Notes under the pieces: model-generated
Databases searched by the model: none
Told to the model about the DNA's origin: nothing
What the model saw: only the letters and a program-made list of their open reading frames with translations
Translations under genes and position numbers: made by a program
DNA from: an uncultured Myxococcales bacterium
Lineage (GTDB): Bacteria > Myxococcota_A > UBA9042 > DTJE01
Length of the DNA stretch: 28,892 nucleotides
Direction: 5' to 3'
Assembly (NCBI GenBank): GCA_937975765.1
Contig: CALJUR010000044.1
Span: forward strand, 1-28,892
Shown here: positions 1 to 7,922 of the stretch, in pieces
How positions within the stretch are numbered: position 1 is the stretch's first letter
Layout of the letters: each line of letters starts with the position of its first letter

Positions 1-158
1 GCCGACAGCGCCTGCACCGCCTCCTGCAGGGCCTTCACCTCCGGGGACGGGGCCGAAGGCGCCGCCTCCTGCGCTGCCGCAGGGGCCGACGCCCACAGCA
101 GCAGCCCGGCCGCCCACCCCGCCGCGAGCCGAACCGACGACCGCATCGTCCTCGTCAT
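1..158 (-). CDS. Exported protein of unknown function, N-terminal part only
   Basis: The reading frame begins at an ATG at 158 and runs off the left edge, so only about 52 residues are visible. It opens with MTRTMRSSVRLAAG, a basic stretch followed by a hydrophobic Ala/Leu/Trp core ending in APAAAQ, which reads as a Sec signal peptide cut after AAA or AAQ. An Ala/Pro-rich linker follows, then a short segment (EVKALQEAVQALS) with coiled-coil spacing. A second in-frame ATG at 146 could also serve. The gene lies 96 bases downstream of the sigma-factor gene on the same strand and may be co-transcribed with it. Too little is present to assign a family; a flagellar or envelope protein would fit the neighbour, but that is a guess. 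Confidence 0.6.
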   Translation of the reverse strand, partial: MTRTMRSSVRLAAGWAAGLLLWASAPAAAQEAAPSAPSPEVKALQEAVQALS

Positions 159-254
159 CCTGCACCCCCGGTTGAACGTCGAATGGGAGCCGCGCCATCC
201 ACGGCCGGCGGGCCCGATGTTACACTCAATTTCCGGCGGGATCGAAGGGGCGAA

Positions 255-971
<717 letters not shown>

Positions 972-1055
972 GCCGCCAGGATCCTACCGGTGGCGAGGGG
1001 AGACTGCCAATTTCGCGACGTCCCGCGAAACCGGCGATCCGCCCGGAGAATGCTG

Positions 1056-1085
1056 TTGGAAAAGAAGTCCGGAGCCGTGTAGAAT
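1056..1085 (+). promoter_or_regulatory. Sigma-70-type promoter for the giant lipoprotein gene
   Basis: A TTGGAA box at 1056-1061 and a TAGAAT box at 1080-1085 are 18 bases apart, in a locally AT-richer part of the 178-base divergent gap. Transcription would start near 1092, giving a leader of about 58 bases before the ATG at 1150. The TGTAGAAT string recurs just upstream of ftsH. Confidence 0.5.
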
Positions 1086-1149
1086 GACTCGGATTCCGTC
1101 CGGCGGGCGGGCGGGTTCCGACCCGGAACCGTGTGTACAGGAGGTCCCG

Positions 1150-4100
1150 ATGCGAATCACGCTGCGCGCAACCCTGCTTGCGTTCGCCGTCCTCGCGCTA
1201 GCTGCGCTGCCTTCCTGCGGTGGAGACAGCAACAAGACGGACGAAGGGATGAAGGACGCGGTGACCGAGGTCACCCCCTCGGACCTCCCGGATGTCATGC
1301 CCGAAATGCTGGAGGAAATCCGGGATGTTCCGCCCAGCGAGGACGTCACGGTCGAGGACCCGGGCACCGCGGACGAGGGGACCGTGCAGCCGGACCAGGG
1401 CGGCGAGGACGTCACCGAGGAACTGCCGCAGTGCACCATGGCGGGCGCCCCGTGGTGCCCGTGCAACGACAGCAGCGACTGCATCAGCCCGCCGCTGTGC
1501 GTCCCGACGATGAACGAGTCGATCTGCGCCCTGCCGTGCGGCACGGACGTCGCCTGCCCGAACGGCTGGACCTGCGAGCAGTCCTCCGTCGGCGAGCAGA
1601 TCTTCGCCTGCTACTTCAAGTTCCCGAACCTGTGCCGGCCGTGCCAGAAGGACCAGGACTGCGTGCCCGCGGGCGGTGCCGGCGACCGGCGGTTCCTGTG
1701 CATCGACAGCGGCCCGACGGGCAAGTTCTGCGGCGCCGAGTGCACCCAGTCGTCCGACTGCCCGACGTACGAGGGCCAGACGTTCGAGTGCGTCCCCGTG
1801 ACCACCGCGACCGGCGAGGTGAAGCAGTGCCGGCCCACGAACGGCATCTGCCCCTGCACCGACAAGTTCCAGGACCAGGGCTACGAGACGATCTGCTACG
1901 TGGAGAACGAGTTCGGCAGGTGCACGGCGCCGCGGACCTGCGACCAGTCGTGCGACGCCAAGACCCCGCTGGTCGAGTCGTGCAACGGCCAGGACGACGA
2001 TTGCGACGGCCGGACCGACGAGGACCTGGCGGCGATCCCCTGCGACCTGACCAACCCGGCGTTCCCCGGCCGCACCTGCCCCGGCCAGGCGGACTGCGTG
2101 AACGGCCGACCCGGCACCTGCCAGGGCACCCCGCCGTCGGCCGACAGTGTGGAGTACGGCCTGTTCGCCTGCGACGGCGTCGACAACGACTGCGACGGCA
2201 TCACCGACAAGGGCTTCCCGGACCAGGACAGCGACAAGATCGCCGACTGCGTGGACCCGGACGTGGACGGCGACGGCGTGGCGAACGAACTGGACAACTG
2301 CCCGACGGTCTCGAACGCCGACCAGGTCAACAACGACGCCGCGGAGGAACTGGCCGGCCAGAAGAAGGGCGACGCCTGCGACGACGACGACGACAACGAC
2401 GGCGTGCCGGACTCGACCGACAACTGCGCGCTGGTGAAGAACGGGGACCAGCTGGACGCGAACGGGAACCAGGTGGGCGACGCCTGCGACTGCGACGCGG
2501 ACAGCGACGGGATCCCGAACGTCGCGAACCTGGACATGCAGGGCAACAAGTGCCCGGTGCCGACCGTGCCGGACAACTGCCCGGTGGTGTCGAACACGGA
2601 CCAGTTGGACACGAACGGGAACGGCCAGGGCGATGCCTGCGACTGCGACATCGACAGCGACACCGTCAAGAACAACAACCCGGGCTGCCCGGCCGTGGAC
2701 ACCCCCGACAACTGCCGCACCGTCCCGAACCTGGACCAGCTGGACAAGGACCTGGACCGCATCGGCGACGCCTGCGACTGCGACATCGACAACGACGAGG
2801 TGATGAACAACAACCCGACGTGCCCGGTGATCACGACGGTCGACAACTGCATCGACGTCTACAACCCGGTGGACGTGCAGACGGGCGTCCAGGCGGACAC
2901 CGACCTGGACCTGATCGGCGACGCCTGCGACTGCGACGTCGATGCGGACGGCGTGTTCAACCCGAACCCGAACTGCCCGGCCTGCGCGCCTTGCGACAAC
3001 TGCGTCTACACGCCGAACCCGGGCCAGGAAGTGGACAAGCCCGGCGACGAGTACGGCCTGGCCTGCAACACGGACTGGGACAAGGACGGCGTCCCGAACG
3101 ACGACGACAACTGCCCGCGGACGCCGAACACCGAGCAGGGCGACCTGGACTTCGACCGGATCGGCGACGCCTGCGACTGCGACGCGGACGGGGACGGGAT
3201 CGGCAACGACGGCGTGGACAAGGAAGGCGCGTCCTGCCCGGTGCCGCCGACGGTCGACAACTGCGCGCGCATCGCCAACATCGACCAGTCGGACCAGGAC
3301 CTGGACAACATCGGCGACGCCTGCGACTGCGACATCGACGGCGACGGCGACCCGCAGCCGAACTTCGAGTGCCCGACGCCGACGCTGCCGGACTGCGAGC
3401 CCTTCGACCCGGCGATCTCGCACCTGGCCGTCGAGAAGTGCAACGGCATCAACGACGACTGCGACGACCAGACCGACGAGGAGAACGCAACGGGCTGCAC
3501 GACCTTCTTCTTCGACAAGGACAACGACGGGTATGGCACGGCGCTGTCCAAGTGCCTGTGCGCGGCCACCGACAACTACCGGGCGCTGTCCAGCAACGAC
3601 TGCAACGACGACGAGCCGACGGTCAACCCCGGCGTGCAGGAGATCTGCGACAACAGCCGGGACGACAACTGCAACGGGTCCGAGAACGACCTGAACGCCC
3701 TGGACTGCACGAAGTTCTACTGGGACTCGGACAACGACGGGTACGGCACCGCCGAGTTCGAGTGCCGGTGCACGGCGGCGGGCAACAAGTACAAGGCGTT
3801 CCAGACCGGCGACTGCGACGACGGGAACCCGCTGGTCAACCCGGGGAAGACCGAGGTCTGCAACGACGGGATGGACAACAACTGCAACGGCACGCAGAAC
3901 GACGAGAATGCCGGGAACTGCAAGTGGTTCTACTACGACGGCGACAGCGACACGTACGGCACGGCGCTGTCCAAGTGCTTCTGCTTCGCGAACACCGACC
4001 TGAAGTTCACGGCGACCCGCTCGTGCGACGGCCTGGGCCACTGCGAGTGCAACGACGCCGACGCGTCGGTGAACCCCGGCATGGACGAGGTGTGCAACAA

Positions 4101-5055
4101 CGGGAAGGACGACAACTGCGACGGCTTCCAGGACCTGGAGGGCTCGCAGGGCTGCCTGACCTACTACTTCGACGGCGACAAGGACAAGTTCGGCCTGACC
4201 TCCGACAGCAAGTGCCTGTGCAACACGATGGGCAGCTACACCACGCGCGACGGCGGCGACTGCCAGGACGCGAACCCGAACATCAACCCCAGCGTGACCG
4301 AGAGTTGCGACGGCATCGACAACAACTGCGACAGCCGGATCGACGAGAACCCCACGCAGTTGTGCGCGCCGCTGCCGAACGCGACCAGCGTCTGCTCGGC
4401 CGGCCAGTGCATCATCGGCGAGTGCCTGGGCACGAACTACAACGTCAACGGCATCGTCAGCGACGGATGCGAGTGCGGCCAGGACGCCAACGACAACACC
4501 GCCAACACCTGCGCCACGGCCATCTTCCTGGGCGAGGCGTGGGACAACGGCAGCGCGCTACCGCTGGTGACGGGCCGCGTCGTGCCGGGCACGGACGAGG
4601 ACTGGTACTACGTAGTGGCCAAGGACTCCACGGATTCCGGCAACTTCAGCACGCTGGGGTCCGACAAGTTCAACGTCGTCGCGACCCTGAAGGCGCCGCT
4701 GGACGGGACCATCAAGGTGGACGTGCGCAAGGGCGGCTGCTCGGTGGGCCAGACCTGCGGCGGCGTGACCTACCAGTGGAAGGCGACCAACGAGACGGCT
4801 TGCATCAGCCCGCCGGACGGCACCGCGGGCCAGTTCTGGTCCTGCTGCGCGCCCGGCCAGTGCGATGGCGGCGCCACCTCCGAACAGAACGCGTGCTGCA
4901 ACAACGTCACGCAGTGCTCGGACAGCCACGACCGGCGCCACTGCCTGGACGACGGCGCGACCTTCTACATCCGCGTGTACCACGACCCCAGCATGCCGCA
5001 GGCCACGAAGTGCGCCGACACGGAATACGCGCTGGAAGTGTCCAACGGCAAGTGA
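1150..5055 (+). CDS. Giant Cys/Asp-rich surface lipoprotein with TSP3 and MopE-like repeats
   Basis: The 1301-residue product starts at an ATG behind a strong GGAGG site. Residues 1-23 form a lipoprotein signal ending in LPSC, with Cys23 as the lipidated residue. An Asp/Glu-rich stalk (about 30-95) and a Cys-rich region (about 96-280) follow. From about 370 to 740 there are thrombospondin type 3-like calcium repeats of the form DNCP..N.DQ.D...IGDACDCD. Seven MopE-type putative metal-binding motifs (C[DN]G.D[DN][DN]CDG..DE) occur: two near residues 278 and 341, and five between about 764 and 1067. Several are separated by a repeated module (FFDKDNDGYGTALSKCLC). The last 230 residues form a distinct Cys-containing domain of unknown fold. 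The likely role is an outer-surface, calcium-loaded structural or adhesive protein; copper or other metal binding is possible from the MopE motifs. The function is inferred from the repeats only. Confidence 0.9.
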   Translation: MRITLRATLLAFAVLALAALPSCGGDSNKTDEGMKDAVTEVTPSDLPDVMPEMLEEIRDVPPSEDVTVEDPGTADEGTVQPDQGGEDVTEELPQCTMAGAPWCPCNDSSDCISPPLCVPTMNESICALPCGTDVACPNGWTCEQSSVGEQIFACYFKFPNLCRPCQKDQDCVPAGGAGDRRFLCIDSGPTGKFCGAECTQSSDCPTYEGQTFECVPVTTATGEVKQCRPTNGICPCTDKFQDQGYETICYVENEFGRCTAPRTCDQSCDAKTPLVESCNGQDDDCDGRTDEDLAAIPCDLTNPAFPGRTCPGQADCVNGRPGTCQGTPPSADSVEYGLFACDGVDNDCDGITDKGFPDQDSDKIADCVDPDVDGDGVANELDNCPTVSNADQVNNDAAEELAGQKKGDACDDDDDNDGVPDSTDNCALVKNGDQLDANGNQVGDACDCDADSDGIPNVANLDMQGNKCPVPTVPDNCPVVSNTDQLDTNGNGQGDACDCDIDSDTVKNNNPGCPAVDTPDNCRTVPNLDQLDKDLDRIGDACDCDIDNDEVMNNNPTCPVITTVDNCIDVYNPVDVQTGVQADTDLDLIGDACDCDVDADGVFNPNPNCPACAPCDNCVYTPNPGQEVDKPGDEYGLACNTDWDKDGVPNDDDNCPRTPNTEQGDLDFDRIGDACDCDADGDGIGNDGVDKEGASCPVPPTVDNCARIANIDQSDQDLDNIGDACDCDIDGDGDPQPNFECPTPTLPDCEPFDPAISHLAVEKCNGINDDCDDQTDEENATGCTTFFFDKDNDGYGTALSKCLCAATDNYRALSSNDCNDDEPTVNPGVQEICDNSRDDNCNGSENDLNALDCTKFYWDSDNDGYGTAEFECRCTAAGNKYKAFQTGDCDDGNPLVNPGKTEVCNDGMDNNCNGTQNDENAGNCKWFYYDGDSDTYGTALSKCFCFANTDLKFTATRSCDGLGHCECNDADASVNPGMDEVCNNGKDDNCDGFQDLEGSQGCLTYYFDGDKDKFGLTSDSKCLCNTMGSYTTRDGGDCQDANPNINPSVTESCDGIDNNCDSRIDENPTQLCAPLPNATSVCSAGQCIIGECLGTNYNVNGIVSDGCECGQDANDNTANTCATAIFLGEAWDNGSALPLVTGRVVPGTDEDWYYVVAKDSTDSGNFSTLGSDKFNVVATLKAPLDGTIKVDVRKGGCSVGQTCGGVTYQWKATNETACISPPDGTAGQFWSCCAPGQCDGGATSEQNACCNNVTQCSDSHDRRHCLDDGATFYIRVYHDPSMPQATKCADTEYALEVSNGK

Positions 5056-5152
5056 TTCCGGCCCCGTTCCTGCCCTGAAGGGCCCGCCCCGACCGGGGGA
5101 CCTCCGGCCCCGCCCCTGACATCCGATGCGCGCCGAGGACGAGGGAGGTCAC

Positions 5153-6340
5153 GTGCGACCGTGCCGCCGCGGGAGTGGGAGGGTATTGCTGCTGGCGGTC
5201 CTGTGCATCGCCGGGGGGATCGCGGTCCCGACCCCGGCGGCCGCCGTGCAGGCCGACTACTCGCGCACGCCGATCCTGATGATCCACGGATACTTCGTCA
5301 TCTCCAACGCCGGGGATGCCACCTGGTCGAACTTCCGCCGGCGCCTGGTCCAGGACGGGTGGCCCGAGGAGTACATCGCCACGCCCTCGTTCGCGGACGT
5401 GCGGGGATGCAACGAGGACCACGTCAACGAGATCGAGGCCTGGGTGGAGGACCTGCGGAAGCGGACCTACGCGGACCGGATCGACATCGTCTGCCACAGT
5501 TTCGGGTGCCTGAACACGCTGACCTGGCTGAAGGAACGCTGCGGCGTGAACCGGGTCCGGCAGTTCGTCGGGCTGGCGGGGGCGGTGCACGGGACGTGGG
5601 TCGCCTGCGCCGACGACCTGGTGGGCCTGTCGTGCGCGGGTCACCAGATGTGCATCCCGATGGGGGAGGACCGCTGGAGGGACAACGAACTGCTGGTGCA
5701 GGTCAACGCGTGCGACGAGACGCCGGGCGACACGCAGTACACGACCATCTGGAGCGACTACGACGAGATCATCCGGCCGCCCGTGGGGTCGCAGTTGGCC
5801 GGGGCGCGCAACATCGAGGTCGAGACGGCCCTCGTCGAGCACGGCGGGATCTTCCTGTGCGACGAGTGTTTCCAGCACGTCCTGGACGCGCTGAAGTCGG
5901 GCGGCGCGAATGACGACGGACCGGGCTGGGACTGCATCCCGGGATGCGCGCCGCCGGAGGTCACGGACCCCGCCCCCGAGGCCGGCGAGGAGGCCGGCGA
6001 GGCCCCCGACGAGGCCGCGAGGGACGCGGTCGCGGAGGAGGCGGACCCGGGGATCGCGGAGATCGCCGCGGACGCCCCGTTCCCGGACCTGGCCGGGGAC
6101 CCCGGTGTCGCCGAGCCCCCGCCCGAGCGGGCCCTCGAGACCGTCGAGGCGGACGTGCCCTCCGCGGACGACGCCGCGGAAGACGCGGTCGACGCGCCGG
6201 AGGACGTCCCCTTGCCCGTGAAGACGTCCTCGGGCTGCACGGCGGGCCCCCCGGGCGCCGGTGCCGGGTTCCCCGCCCTGCTGCTGGCGGCCTGGATGCT
6301 GGCGACGGGTGCGCGAAGGGCGAGGCGCACCCCCCTGTAG
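5153..6340 (+). CDS. Secreted class 2 lipase-like alpha/beta hydrolase with MYXO-CTERM-like tail
   Basis: I chose the GTG at 5153, which has GGGAGG five bases upstream and gives a basic signal-peptide start; an ATG at 5126 has no such site and would add nine acidic/polar residues. The 395-residue product has a signal peptide ending in PTPAAA, the oxyanion-loop motif ILMIHGYF (41-48), the nucleophile elbow CHSFG with Ser116, an acidic residue in WSDYDEIIRPP (Asp202 or Asp204) and His230 in VEHGGIF. This spacing matches bacterial class 2 lipases/esterases. An acidic Pro/Ala/Glu/Asp-rich stalk (about 265-355) follows. The end is SSGC (Cys362), a hydrophobic helix and an ARRARR cluster, resembling MYXO-CTERM sorting tails. 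The protein is probably exported and surface-attached, hydrolysing lipids or esters. Its TAG stop lies in a palindromic repeat. Confidence 0.85.
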   Translation: MRPCRRGSGRVLLLAVLCIAGGIAVPTPAAAVQADYSRTPILMIHGYFVISNAGDATWSNFRRRLVQDGWPEEYIATPSFADVRGCNEDHVNEIEAWVEDLRKRTYADRIDIVCHSFGCLNTLTWLKERCGVNRVRQFVGLAGAVHGTWVACADDLVGLSCAGHQMCIPMGEDRWRDNELLVQVNACDETPGDTQYTTIWSDYDEIIRPPVGSQLAGARNIEVETALVEHGGIFLCDECFQHVLDALKSGGANDDGPGWDCIPGCAPPEVTDPAPEAGEEAGEAPDEAARDAVAEEADPGIAEIAADAPFPDLAGDPGVAEPPPERALETVEADVPSADDAAEDAVDAPEDVPLPVKTSSGCTAGPPGAGAGFPALLLAAWMLATGARRARRTPL

Positions 6341-6420
6341 GGCGGGGGCCCTGCCCCCCGCCACCGTAGAAGTGAGGCCCTGCCCCCCGCCACCGTAGAA
6401 GTGGGGCCCTGCCCCCCGCC
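6338..6420 (+). repeat. Palindromic 3'-end repeat with two 29-base tandem units
   Basis: Immediately after the lipase stop, arms GGCGGGGG (6341-6348) and CCCCCGCC (6355-6362) form a perfect stem with a six-base loop. Two 29-base direct repeats follow (6363-6391 and 6392-6420), each starting ACCGTAGAAGTG and ending in GCCCTGCCCCCCGCC; they differ at one base. Related copies are at 6461-6487, 7388-7447, 17684-17735 and 28835-28860. The hairpin could act as a terminator or 3' stabiliser, although no T-tract follows. Confidence 0.8.
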
Positions 6421-6460
6421 TCCTCGAACCCTGCCTTCCCGACGCGCGGCGGGCGCCCAT

Positions 6461-6487
6461 GGCGGGGCACAAGGCCCCGCCCTACAG
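6461..6487 (-). repeat. Palindromic 3'-end repeat, copy downstream of kce
   Basis: On the minus strand this reads CTGTAGGGCGGGGCC, a short loop, then GCCCCGCC, with a seven-base perfect stem (GGCGGGG/CCCCGCC) and a seven-base loop. It lies about 60 bases past the kce stop and faces the copy belonging to the converging lipase gene. It may serve as a minus-strand terminator. Confidence 0.7.
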
Positions 6488-6545
6488 CAGGACAGAGACC
6501 TGTCCGTGTTCGTGGATCCGCGACCGCCTTTCCTCCCGGGAGAGG

Positions 6546-7376
6546 CTACCGGTCGGGCAGGCAGAGGATCTGGCGGGCCTGGGCCGGGGTGGCCAGCGCT
6601 CGACCGGCCTCGCGGGCCAGGTCGGCCGCCGCGCGCACCAGTTCCCACGAACCCTTCGCCAGCACGCCCTTCGACACGAACAGGTTGTCCTCCAGGCCGA
6701 CGCGCACGTGCCCGCCGCGGGCGATCGCCGCGCGGGCCAGCGGCAGTTCGTAGCGGCCGACGCCGGCCACCATCCAGGTCGAGCCTTCCGGGATCGTGCC
6801 GCGCAGGAAGTCCAGCCGGTCGTCGGTGCCGATCATCGCCCCGGGCACGCCCAGCACGAAGTCGAAGTGCAGCGGGCCGGGGATCACCCCCCGCCTGTGC
6901 AGCAGCAGCGCGTTGTCCACGAACCCCGCGTCGAAGGCCTCGATCTCCATCCGGATCCCGCGGGACTTCGCCTTCGTGGCGATCGCCTCGATCAGCGGGA
7001 AGGGGTTCGAGAAGACCTCGTCGCCGAAGTTGCAGGTGCCGGTGGTCAGCGTGCAGAACGCCGGGTCCAGGTCCAGCGGCTGCGTCCGTTCCTCGACGGT
7101 CATGCCCACCGCGCCGCCGGTCGAGACCTGCACGATCACCTCCGGGGCGCGCGCCCGGATGGCGGCGATCGCCGCCCGGAAGGTCTCGATGTCCTGCGTC
7201 GGGGCCCCGTCCGGCTTGCGGACGTGCAGGTGAATCACCCGGGCGCCCTCGGCGTAGCAGCGCGCCGCCTCCTCCGCCAGTTCGTCGGCGGAATAGGGCA
7301 CCGCCGGGTTCTGGTCCTTGGTGACCTCGGCCCCGCAGATGGCGGCGGTCAGGATCAAGGGATTCGCGTCGGACAT
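6546..7376 (-). CDS. kce: 3-keto-5-aminohexanoate cleavage enzyme (BKACE/DUF849 family)
   Basis: This 276-residue protein matches the beta-keto acid cleavage enzyme family in length and motifs. Near the N-terminus is ITAAICGAEVTKDQNP-like sequence. His49 and His51 in VIHLHVR and Glu229 in VGLEDN fit the zinc ligands of the family. STGGAVGMTVEER and CTLTTGTCNFG line the substrate site. In lysine fermentation, Kce condenses 3-keto-5-aminohexanoate with acetyl-CoA to give acetoacetate and 3-aminobutyryl-CoA. The neighbouring gene encodes the next enzyme, Kal, which makes Kce more likely than another BKACE activity. The ATG at 7376 has GGAGG five bases upstream; a GTG at 7388 would be in frame but lies in the repeat. 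No kamA, kamD/E or kdd is visible, so the rest of the pathway must be elsewhere. Confidence 0.87.
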   Translation of the reverse strand: MSDANPLILTAAICGAEVTKDQNPAVPYSADELAEEAARCYAEGARVIHLHVRKPDGAPTQDIETFRAAIAAIRARAPEVIVQVSTGGAVGMTVEERTQPLDLDPAFCTLTTGTCNFGDEVFSNPFPLIEAIATKAKSRGIRMEIEAFDAGFVDNALLLHRRGVIPGPLHFDFVLGVPGAMIGTDDRLDFLRGTIPEGSTWMVAGVGRYELPLARAAIARGGHVRVGLEDNLFVSKGVLAKGSWELVRAAADLAREAGRALATPAQARQILCLPDR

Positions 7377-7387
7377 GAATGCCTCCA

Positions 7388-7447
7388 CGTTGGCGGGGGA
7401 CAGGGCCCCACACCCACGTTGGCGGGGGACAGGGCCCCCGCCCTACA
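7388..7447 (-). repeat. Palindromic 3'-end repeat between kal and kce, two units
   Basis: Read on the minus strand, a TGTAG is followed by a perfect GGCGGGGG/CCCCCGCC stem (plus coordinates 7421-7428 and 7435-7442). A second partial unit (7392-7409) repeats the CCCTGTCCCCCGCCAACGT portion. Its distal end abuts the GGAGG site of kce, so it occupies the spacer within the kal-kce gene pair. Confidence 0.75.
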
Positions 7448-7457
7448 ATGTCAGGTG

Positions 7458-7490
7458 CGCCCGAGACGACTCCGCCTCCGTGCTCGGGCG
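7458..7490 (-). terminator. Stem-loop after kal
   Basis: CGCCCGAG (7458-7465) and CTCGGGCG (7483-7490) are perfect inverted repeats around a 17-base loop, a few bases beyond the kal stop. No T-run follows. It could be a weak terminator or a processing signal that lowers kce expression relative to kal. Confidence 0.4.
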
Positions 7491-7496
7491 GGACGC

Positions 7497-7910
7497 CTAG
7501 GGACGCTGGAGTTCCAGCGGCGTCACGCAGGTCCCGGAGGCGCGGCACACCAGCACCGGCGGCGCCAGCACGTCCGCCCGCGACGGCGTCGCCGGGTCCC
7601 GCGACGCGGCGATCACCTTGTGCACCGTGAACTCCATCTTCCGGGACGTGCGGCCGACGTGCGTGATGCGGCCGCGCGCCTCGACGTAGTCGCCCGCGTA
7701 CACCGGCGCCAGGAACTCCACCGCGTCGTAGGCCCGGAACAGGCCCTCGTCGCCGTCCAGCCGGATCAGCAGCTCGGTCGCCACGTCGCCGAACAGCGCC
7801 AGCATCCGGGCGCCGTCCACCAGGTCGCCGCCGTAGTGCGCGTCGGCCTGGCTCATGCGCAGCCGGATCAGGACCTCGCCCGCGTCGGGCAGGGACTTGG
7901 AATCGCTCAT
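7497..7910 (-). CDS. kal: 3-aminobutyryl-CoA ammonia-lyase (hotdog fold)
   Basis: The 137-residue product is a single hotdog domain with LRMSQADAHYGGDLVDGARML, LFGDVATELLIRLDGDEGLFRAYD, VEFLAPVYAGDYVEARG and VGRTSRKMEFTVHKVI. These are hallmarks I associate with Kal of lysine-fermenting bacteria. Kal removes ammonia from L-3-aminobutyryl-CoA to give crotonyl-CoA, which then feeds reduction to butyryl-CoA or beta-oxidation. Pairing with kce one gene downstream strongly supports this role over a generic thioesterase. The ATG at 7910 follows an AAGGGG site and lies 12 bases after the stop of the glycosyltransferase/methyltransferase gene, so the genes are probably co-transcribed. An ordinary acyl-CoA thioesterase or MaoC-type dehydratase is the alternative, which I consider less likely. 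Confidence 0.85.
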   Translation of the reverse strand: MSDSKSLPDAGEVLIRLRMSQADAHYGGDLVDGARMLALFGDVATELLIRLDGDEGLFRAYDAVEFLAPVYAGDYVEARGRITHVGRTSRKMEFTVHKVIAASRDPATPSRADVLAPPVLVCRASGTCVTPLELQRP

Positions 7911-7922
7911 CGAATCCCCTTG

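Noticed and set aside
1198..4041. 947-codon open frame on the minus strand opposite the giant lipoprotein
   Set aside because: Its Val/Ala/Arg-rich, repetitive translation is the mirror of the Asp/Cys repeats and strong third-position GC bias on the plus strand. It has no domain, no sensible start site and covers a gene with clear motifs.
5056..5125. Terminator between the lipoprotein and lipase genes
   Set aside because: The 70-base gap has scattered GC-rich complementarity but no convincing stem-loop or T-run.
5126..5152. ATG at 5126 as start of the lipase-like gene
   Set aside because: It lacks a ribosome-binding site and would put acidic residues before the signal peptide. The GTG at 5153 has GGGAGG at good spacing.
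6338..7447. CRISPR array interpretation of the 29-base tandem repeats
   Set aside because: The units are adjacent without unique spacers, only two full units occur and no cas gene is present. The palindromic repeat family explains them better.
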